A DNA stretch of 64,000 nucleotides from Orobanche coerulescens (taxonomy: Eukaryota; Streptophyta; Magnoliopsida; Lamiales; Orobanchaceae). The stretch covers positions 119,335,501 to 119,399,500 of the forward strand of contig CM065811.1 in NCBI GenBank assembly GCA_033398695.1, given 5' to 3'. This document shows positions 56,695 through 64,000 of this stretch, one piece after another. The notes beneath the pieces were generated by a model. It was not told the DNA's origin. It saw nothing but the letters and a program-made list of their open reading frames with translations, and did no database searches. The position numbers and the translations under genes are program-made. The stretch's first letter is position 1. Each line of letters begins with the position of its first letter.

Positions 56695-59066
56695 TTAGGT
56701 TGAGAAAACCTAGGCATTTGGGTCGAGTTGGGTCGTGTTTTTGTCACGTCATTCGAGTTGTCGATTGACAAATATTAGAGCCGTGAGTTTTTGTTGTTCA
56801 CTCAGGCTTAAGTGTTATGTGATTTGCCAGTATCGTACTGGGCTTGTTATAACTTTTCCAAATGGTGTTAATGAGATTCTCTGGAATGAGATGTGTTGTG
56901 TTCTCAAGTTGCACTGAGTTTGCAAAACGTGAGTTTTGAAAATACCTGTGTCGAGTATTTTCTTGAGTCTAGACATGTGCCAGTATCACGGGGAATCGTC
57001 GGCTTCACGATCTGTAAGTATTCGGATTTTTGAATTTCATTGAGATTTACTGCCGTTCTAAGTTGATATGTTTTGAGATTCAGCAGATATTATGCATTTC
57101 AATATAAGGTGACAGAGTTGGGATAGGATTGATGATCTTGAGAAGTTATGATTTTGGAAATCAGTATATCAGCTAGATTTTGGAACGGAATTGTGTAATC
57201 GGGAGAAGGACTATGGATTGTTGAGAAGAACATGTAGCATGTTAATTCATTTGAGATACATGAACTGTTTTGAGCATTTGAAAATGATACTTTTCAAAAT
57301 GAATATTTTACGGATGTTTTACGGAAAATGATTTTGGGCCGAGACCCAAATCGATTTTGAAATGGTTTTGTGACTCAGGACTTGGAGTCCGAAAAGGGGT
57401 TTTCTATTTTTAAACTTTTTGTAATGCGGAACGAGATATGGGCTGAGACCCTAATGTTTCTAACGGCTTTTCTGTTTTCTTAAAACTCCCGAGATTTGTA
57501 AAATACTTTACCAATCGTTTACCTATGTTATTTCCGCCTTTCGAGGCTTTGGTTTACTTGTTCAAATGGAACCTCTCAGGAAGTCTTTCGCTGTATGGAT
57601 TTGTTTCAATATTTTGTCATATCATATTTAAGGTGATCCAGGATGGGTTAATAATTGACGTTGCGAGTCATATTTGAGGAAAAAGGAGTTTTAACGGAAT
57701 TTATATATTGAGATTTTGGAACTCTATCGTGTGGTTTTTCCGATGGAATATCGGTGGATATTGGTGACGAGCTGAACTGATATACAGGAGTATGGATATG
57801 GTCACGCATTTGCATAAATCCCATTTTATTTAATCGTGTGTATTTGAAAAGAATTTTTATCGAGAACTTGACACGAGCGAGTCGGTTGGTTCGGAAATTG
57901 ATTTTGCAGTCTTACCAAAAATTTATGTTTTGAGTTTTCAAACTCTTGAAAGAATTTTTGAAAATTTGTCTTTTGACAAGAATATATGATTTCAAACTGG
58001 TTTTGAAAATGTGATTGATATACATACGCATTTAGTGCATAGTGCATAACATATTGATGGTACGATGGAAAAGGAATTCGAACTTCAGTATGTTAGTTTG
58101 ATTATCCGGTGATGATCGGTTGAGTTATCGGATAAGAGAAATATGTTGCGTGTTGTAGATTCATGCACATAATATTATTTTGGAAACTTGGGATTTTGTG
58201 AAACCGGAACATATGTGCTATGTGATTCCATTGGTATGGTAGTAGCGCGATTTTACCTTACTGATTCTGGAATGATTTCCTTGTAAGCGTAGATTTGGGG
58301 ATGGTGACCCCATACTGGTTGTTTTAGATAGTGAGTGGTCGTTTCCACTCCGTGTATGATTGGGTATGTTCGTCAGTTTGTGATTGGTTGTTCATATGCC
58401 GAGGGGTATGTTCGCCAGTCGGATATGTTTATTGAGATCCACTGTATGTGATCGGTGTCGCTTTGAGAATTTTGCTTTTCGTATATACATTTACGTGGTT
58501 ACGTGTTGATAGTGTTGGAGTTTACCGTGTGAAGGTATTCTCGATTTCCGTTGATCGTTCGTTGGTTGTATTGGAGTTTATCACGTTGATGATATTCTCG
58601 ATTGTGTTTTGACCTCTGGTTGGTCAGATTGGAATTTATCATGTCGATGATAAATTCGGTTGATTGTTGATCATTGTTGGTGATCATCTGAGCGTTCAGA
58701 TTGTCTATCGATGTTTCGGGATTCGTTGCCATTGTATTGAGTAGTTGTTTCACAGATACATCGGATATTATTCGTTTTATCAGAATTGAGACTTGATTAT
58801 GTAATCAGGCAGACAGGATTTGATTCGGGCAGATTGTTTGATCCGAAGATGATATATTTTGTTGAGAAATAGGGAATTGTGATCGTAAGCGTATTGAGAC
58901 TGTACCGTGAGAACGCTGGCTAGTATCTCCGGAGATCGTCGACCTGCGTATTTGTAAGTATGCTCTTTTGGATATTCGGTAATGATGATGATTGATCGTT
59001 GTCGTGATGGTTTTGGGATATTTTGGGTTGAACAGTATGTTTGTTTGTTTTCTATGACGGATTGCA
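56695..59066 (+). other. Internal region of L, no protein gene
   Basis: No ORF over 85 codons and no gag or pol motif in any frame. 58350-58650 includes GTATGTTCG repeats and three units of a 55-60-bp repeat that also occur, reverse-complemented, at 15066-15300 in B. Confidence 0.72.
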
Positions 59067-59103
59067 AGTTTCGAGGACGAAACTTATTTTAAGGGGTGTA
59101 TAA
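59067..59103 (+). other. Pre-PPT hairpin and polypurine tract of L
   Basis: AAGTTTCG-AGGA-CGAAACTT (59067-59086), then TTTTAAGGGGTGTATAA up to the 3' LTR. The stem is the same as in C and E and the loop is one base longer. Confidence 0.73.
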
Positions 59104-59413
59104 TGTAATATCCGGAATTTCTACTACTGTTGTTTGATATTATTTTATCCGAGTCATATTGTACAGCATGGAATCTGTACAGTAAGGATAAAATAAATGA
59201 AGGACTGAGATATCAGTATCGGTATAATTGTCGTATTTGGTCGACAGTTACATTTGAGGATATTGTGTATCAGGTTGTCGTACTTTTGATATTGGGTATA
59301 TCGTATGATGATATTATTGGATTCAGTGTTTGTGTTCAGTGTGTCTTATGTTCGTTTTTGGTATGTCGAGACGTTGGACAAGAACTGCGGAAAATGGCTA
59401 AGTATAGCCTTAT

Positions 59414-59928
59414 TAGCGCACGCTAATATTCATGCATAACGCACGCTATCGTGCAGGATTAGCGCACGCTACGTTTATAGGTTAGCGTACGCTAGTGCAG
59501 ACAGATCGGAAGGAATCTGCGTGTGGACCCGGCTGCTTTCGGCGCACGTTCTGGTAAGTCAACGGTTGTTATCCTGAAGTATTAGCGCACGCTAAAATAT
59601 TAGGCTTAGCGCACGCTAACTATGTATCAGTCAACAAGGAATCTTATCCTTGCCAGATGCTGTCGGAATGTGGGGGCGAGTGGTAGGTGAACACTGTAGC
59701 AAGTCAACTTCGGATAGCGCACGCTAAGTGTAAGGACTTGCGTACGCTAGACATGATGATTTACATACGTTAATGCATGGGCATTACGTACGTAAGGTAG
59801 TTTACGAAGCAAGACAGTAGCCTCTGGGCTTCGATAGCGCACGCTAACAAAGTCAGTTAGCGCACGCTAAGGCTAGCGCACGCTAAACATAATGGTTTAG
59901 CGCACGCTAGTAATGTATTCTATTTAAA
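59414..59928 (+). promoter_or_regulatory. Palindromic box array and TATA box, L 3' LTR
   Basis: Boxes start at 59414, 59437, 59460, 59483 (pitch 23); 59583, 59607; 59715, 59738, 59761, 59784 (pitch 23); 59835, 59858, 59874, 59898. The third group drifts from TAGCGCACGCTA through TTGCGTACGCTA to TTACGTACGTAA while keeping the pitch. TATTTAAA is at 59921-59928. Confidence 0.8.
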
Positions 59929-60640
59929 GGGACAAACGGGTGTCATGAAACATTTCGTCCATTTCTTTCCTTTCACCCGATAGAGACAACCTTGTGAGAA
60001 CATTTGGAGTTCCTAAACACTGAGGGATGATCCTCTTTAACAAGATTAAAGATGGAAATCATGGAGTAAAGCTTTGTTCTTGAAATCATTGGTGATTCTT
60101 GGAAATCAATCCTTTCCTTCAAAAAAGGTAATTACTCTTCACTTTGAGATTTCGTTTTGGATTGTATATGATGTTCTTGAGTTGATGATTATCATATAAA
60201 CAAGTTGATGAGCATGACAACGAGTTGGATTACCGTACTAAGTTAGTGTTGTTATCAATATATGAGTATTGATATGTTTCGTATGGTTTTGGATGGAATT
60301 CAAGATATATGTTGATGTAATTCCCTTATTCAATTCGGATTTTTGATGTTTTGTCGTTGGTTACTTCGTATGGTAACGATTATGGTGATGCTACTGTGAT
60401 TCTTGAAGTTATATGAATTGTATGTCGAAGAACATGATGAATAAGGATTTTTAGATGTTAGAACACATAGGATTTTATCATTTTATGGATCATGAACGTG
60501 AATTTGGATAATTCGTGTTCTTGAAGAGCTATTAAATTATATGTCATGATTGTTATGAAATCCTTAATCTCGAGATGAGTTGATCATTGTCATGATGGAA
60601 GTGTTAGACGATGCTTGAAATGCATGCCACTGCACAGCAT

Positions 60641-60722
60641 TAGCGTACGCTACGTTTACTGCCTAGCGCGCGCTAATGGGAGCAACTTAGCGCACGCTAC
60701 GTTAGGTGATTAACGTGCGCTA
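60641..60722 (+). promoter_or_regulatory. Downstream four-box cluster, L 3' LTR
   Basis: Boxes start at 60641, 60664, 60688 and 60711 (pitch 23, 24, 23), about 700 bp after the TATA box. This is identical in layout to the cluster at 16661-16742 of B. Confidence 0.75.
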
Positions 60723-62841
60723 AGTAGGCAGACAGTGCAATATTTTTGTGTTTTGATTAGGAATTCGTGATGGTTTGACTTGGTTGGTTCTGACTGTGTT
60801 TATTCGAGGTTGTGTTGAACCGTTGAGTTCGATTGGTTAGTTATGTCAGTTGTTGATTGTTATCGGATATGTGTTATTTGATTTCTTCGATAGGTTGAGA
60901 TTATTGATCGGTGATTATAACCGGATATTGCGGTCGTGTTCGAGTATGTCCATTGTATTGCTTTTGATCGGGGCTGAGGAGCTCGTAGACAAAGGCAATG
61001 TGTTGAGCGACTTCGTGGTATCGGTATCGAGGCAAGTTATTACTTGCTCAGTTATAATATTTAATGAATGGTTTCAGTTTCATTTCGTTTATAATGCATA
61101 TAGCGATGATTATTATTGTGAACTCTGGATATTCGGATCGCATATCGTTCTTTCGATTCTGGGAGGTAAATCATAATGTATATGCTTTATCTCAGTTATT
61201 GGTAACTTCGAGTATCGAGGTTACATTATAATAAAGACGAAGATATGAGTATCTATAGTTCATTGTACGTTTGGATCGCCGAGCATTGAGGATAATCGTC
61301 GGTGATGATTGGACATCGAGGTTGCTCCCGAAGGACTCGGGGCAAGTATTCCATATTGATTATGGTTTAGTGTTATTTATTTTGGTCTCGTACATTTTCT
61401 TTCATGTTGTTGAACATGAAGTAGTCCTAGTATATTGTCATGTTGTCGTGCATGTTATGTTGTTCATGTTGATGAACATGTTGATTTGCATATGTGCATG
61501 CATATTGTGTTGTTTATGTTGTGTAAATAATCCGATGGGATTATGAGGATCTATGCTGAGGGCGCTGGATCGAATGTCCACCATGCGTTGGTTCGACGGG
61601 ATCATCATGGGGATCTATGCTGAGGGCGCTGGATCGTTGGACAGGTTTTCCACCATGCGTTGGTTCGACGGGATCATCATGGGGATCTATGCTGAGGGCG
61701 CTGGATCATTGGATTACCAGTATTGTGTTGATGGAATCTTGTGAATTCGCATCATTGATTTTGTCATGTGTTGTTGTTCACATGTGTATTGTTAGTTATC
61801 CACCTTATGTTGATCTGATAGGATTAACAAAGGGATCTATGCTGAGGGCGCTGGATCGTCGGATTTCCATTGAGTATACATGATTGTTATTGCTGTGATC
61901 ATATTGACATGGTCATATGAGTATGCATTTGTAGGTCTTGTGTTAGGGCCTTGTCCATATTGCATTGTTCTGATCTCGGATTAGACTGATATGATTATCG
62001 TGGCACATCATATCTCGAGGTATGTTCCATATTTTCTTTGGTCTTGTCTTTGGTGGACAATCGGTTACCGTCTTGGGATTTGTTGATATTATTCGATGGA
62101 TCGTATTGGTCAGATATGGTAGATTTCCGTATCGTGAGTTGGTTCTGATAGTTTGAGGATCTTGAGTATTGTTTGAGGTACAATACAGATATTATGTTCG
62201 AGTTTATTGGTTAATCGAGTACAGGATGTGAAATGTGATAATGGCTACTCTGTTGAGAATCACTTGAGTAAGCAAAGTTATGGCGGTAAGATTACATTGG
62301 TCGTATTCTTATGTTGTATTCTCATTGGTATGTTATTATTAATGTGATGTGATGGTTATCATTGTTGGATATTATGGCTGACCCCGTCGTGGGATTTCTT
62401 TTAGGTTCTCGGAGTATCGAGCTTGTAGCGGTCGTGAAGAGATGAGCTTCCCGGAGGATACTGGCTAGGACATGTTCTGTACATTGAGTTTCTTGATTGG
62501 TTCTTGTTTTCATTTGCTAGAGTATCGTTTTGGTTGGTCTTTTCCGCCGCGTGAGTATTTTGAGACGCTCTTTTGGTATCTCGGTAATCGAGGTTACTTT
62601 GGAAATCGCTTTTCTAAACTTTTGAGTATCTTTGTTTGGCCTTGCGATTTCAAATGAGTTTTACGACGGTTTTTGATAAATGGATTTTATAAGTCTTTGT
62701 GAATTTTTAAAGTTAGTACCGTCGTTGGCCTCTTGGGCATTTGTAAATGTTTGTGAAAATTTCTTTTTAGCCTTGTGGGTTCCATCTCGGGGCCCACAGC
62801 GCTGTAATATTTCCGGTTAAATCTGGGGGTGTTACATTAAT

Positions 62842-63436
62842 TGCGTGGGATACTGGCACATCAGAAGGCTGAGCGGAGAAAAACTCCCGAATTTTGGCTT
62901 CCCTCACAGGACGAGGGCAATACTGAGCTTCCATCATCAATCTAAACTCTGTCCAATCGGCATCATGGTCTACAGGCCGGATGGCTTCCCACCATTCGGA
63001 CGCTTCCTATCGAGAAAATATTGAGCGATAGAGGCTCTCCGTATTGCAGGCGATTAATTCCGCAAAGATTTTCTCAGTTCCTTCAACCAATGGTCCTGTG
63101 GGAGTCTCGAAATACTGTCGAATTTGGGTGGTTGCATCTTCGCCACCTCTTGCACCCACCGGTCACCTCGATTTCCCATGTCCGGGATCCCTTGCCGTCT
63201 CTCTCCCCGCCGTAGTCCCACCGCCACTTGCATTCGTTCCACGACTTGGGCGAACCGAGTCATCTGGTTCACCACTTGACGAAGGATCTCTGCATGACAG
63301 GATCTGGTTCGTTATTAATAGATTGTTGCGGCTCGCCTGAGCTATGACTGTCCTGGTTAGAAGGCGACGCTTCCCTTTCAGCATTTCTTCGTCCGCGTCC
63401 ACGACCGCGACCACGTCCACGTCCGCCTCTCAACAT
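62842..63436 (-). pseudogene. gag: gag of D, N-terminal part
   Basis: Minus-strand ATG at 63436 (MLRGGRGRGRGRGRGRRN), as in C. The frame shifts near 63270-63290, continues as VVNQMTRFAQVVERMQVAV through PPKFDSIS and DHWLKELRKS, and shifts again near 63060. The gag core (EASEWWEAIRP, then FRLMMEAQYCPRPVREAKIR) runs to the border with element L. It shares its Arg-Gly N-terminus and gag core with element C, and with E in part. Confidence 0.83.
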
Positions 63437-63671
63437 ACTGTAAGCATAAATACTCAATATACAGGAAACAACATCGTTCTAATATTCGAGTATAAAGAGA
63501 CACAATATGTAAAGAACGAGATAGAGTTTAGGAACTTACAACCACCGTTCGCATGAAGACGTAGGCAATGCAGTGATGTCATTCACGGCTGGTTACCTCA
63601 AAAGACATAAATGACCCCTATTTTAACCCAACGGCCAAGATATCCATAATCTTAGATCCGATACCATATTC
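63437..63671 (-). other. Primer binding site and leader of D
   Basis: The minus strand reads TGGTATCGGATC at 63666-63655, five bases after the LTR end, a diverged tRNA-Met primer site. The leader of about 220 bp to the gag ATG shows no gene. Confidence 0.68.
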
Positions 63672-64000
63672 TGTAACACCCCCGATATATTCAGGAATAT
63701 TACAGCGCCGTAAATCCTTTACATAAGGATTTACAAGGCTGAAGAATTGAACAGACATTAAAAGGTACTAACGAATGGAAATAACGGAATTAACCAAATA
63801 CTGAAAGTACAATTGTTCAACAGGAACTTAATAATACATCACCAAATTCAAATTCAGCATAAATGACTTCGTACTCGAGTACTTATTGAAATAACCAATA
63901 AACAACAGACAAATAAACCCGGCCGGGACATCACTCTGCACCCTCGTCGTCATGCAGCTCCAGTGGTTGTTTTCCCGCTCTCCTGGATCCTGAACATAAA
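63672..64000 (-). repeat. 5' LTR of D, 3' end only
   Basis: The minus strand ends GGGGGTGTTACA at 63672. The sequence up to the window end resembles the last 330 bp of C's LTR (GTAAATCCTTA..AAAGG, TACTCGAGTAC). The rest of the LTR lies outside. Confidence 0.82.

Larger units (their letters stand above)
52953..62836 (+). mobile_element. Element L: large non-coding LTR element (LARD-like)
   Basis: 9,884 bp with target duplication TTAAT (52948-52952 and 62837-62841). The LTRs are 3,725 and 3,733 bp, from TGTAATATCCG to GGGTGTTACA. The interior of 2,426 bp has a primer site, a leader like that of E, a hairpin and a polypurine tract but no protein domain. Very long LTRs around non-coding DNA define LARD-type elements. 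LTR segments are shared with families B and C. It is inserted in gag of D. Confidence 0.92.
59104..62836 (+). repeat. 3' LTR of element L
   Basis: 3,733 bp, closely matching 52953-56677. It is followed by TTAAT (62837-62841). Confidence 0.93.
41262..64000 (-). mobile_element. Element D: Tekay-like Ty3/gypsy element, minus strand, truncated and split
   Basis: On the minus strand its 5' LTR ends at 63672, then come the primer site, leader, gag (63436 down to 62837, continuing 52952 to about 52250), protease, RT and RNase H (to 50361), and the integrase start (41775 to 41262). Element L interrupts gag and element E interrupts pol, each with an exact 5-bp duplication. The reading stops abruptly within the integrase core after HFLGIKNT, at 41261/41262. 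The remaining integrase, chromodomain and 3' LTR are missing. Several stops and frameshifts show it is an old, dead copy. Its protein is close to that of C. Confidence 0.88.

Noticed and set aside
1..64000. Endogenous pararetrovirus or satellite array
   Set aside because: No caulimovirus-type movement or coat protein motifs and no long tandem array; all pol sequences have LTRs and integrase.

Overview
The window is a retrotransposon-dense stretch of a plant nuclear genome. The evidence is plant-type Ty3/gypsy and Ty1/copia LTR retrotransposons, CACTA and hAT DNA elements, and fragments of plant nuclear genes (a SCAR/WAVE exon, ABC1-type kinase exons, an acyl-lipid desaturase exon). A eudicot is likely, but the species cannot be told from the sequence. 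I see no intact host gene. Apart from about 34.1-41.3 kb, nearly everything belongs to nested LTR elements whose borders can be set to the base by 5-bp target-site duplications (TSDs).

Layout. 1-28,027 is one nest. A minus-strand LTR (B, 5' end at 28,027) received element C (18,127-27,724, TSD TACTT) and a minus-strand element A (LTR 5' end at 15,065). A in turn received element T (514-12,615, TSD AACAG). T is a broken Tat-clade Ty3/gypsy element with a second RNase H and a spliced antisense gene. C is a nearly intact chromodomain-bearing Ty3/gypsy element (Tekay/Del-like). 28,028-29,506 is AT-rich and full of TTACGAAA-type palindromes. 29,507-34,134 is a short Ty1/copia element (F, TSD ATCTA) with a gag relic and no pol. 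34,135-41,261 holds a desaturase exon relic, Helitron-like ends, and a hAT-like element (35,173-39,602) split by a CACTA element (35,321-39,175, TSD TAG) that carries host gene fragments.

41,262 to the window end is a second nest. A minus-strand Tekay-like element D, truncated inside integrase at 41,261, is split by two non-autonomous plus-strand elements. E (41,776-50,355, TSD ATCAC) has only a gag gene, like the TR-GAG type. L (52,953-62,836, TSD TTAAT) has about 3.7-kb LTRs around 2.4 kb of non-coding DNA, like the LARD type.

The most striking signal lies in the LTRs. Families A, B, C, E and L each carry arrays of 12-bp self-complementary boxes directly upstream of a TATA box, and some carry a second array downstream. 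In B, C and L the box is TAGCGCACGCTA and its variants. It comes mostly in groups of four with a pitch of 23 bp (often exactly) and unrelated 11-bp spacers. E uses a different box (TTACGGCCGTAA) and A another (TTACGACGTAA) at similar pitch. This looks like a promoter code of fixed geometry and changing sequence.

How the parts may work together: C keeps gag, protease, RT-RNase H and integrase with a chromodomain. E and L keep LTRs, primer site, pre-PPT hairpin and polypurine tract but lack enzymes, so they would depend on C- or D-like partners. Several genes have small frameshifts. Differences between the LTRs of E and of L cluster at CCGG and CAG/CTG sites, so some breaks may be assembly errors.
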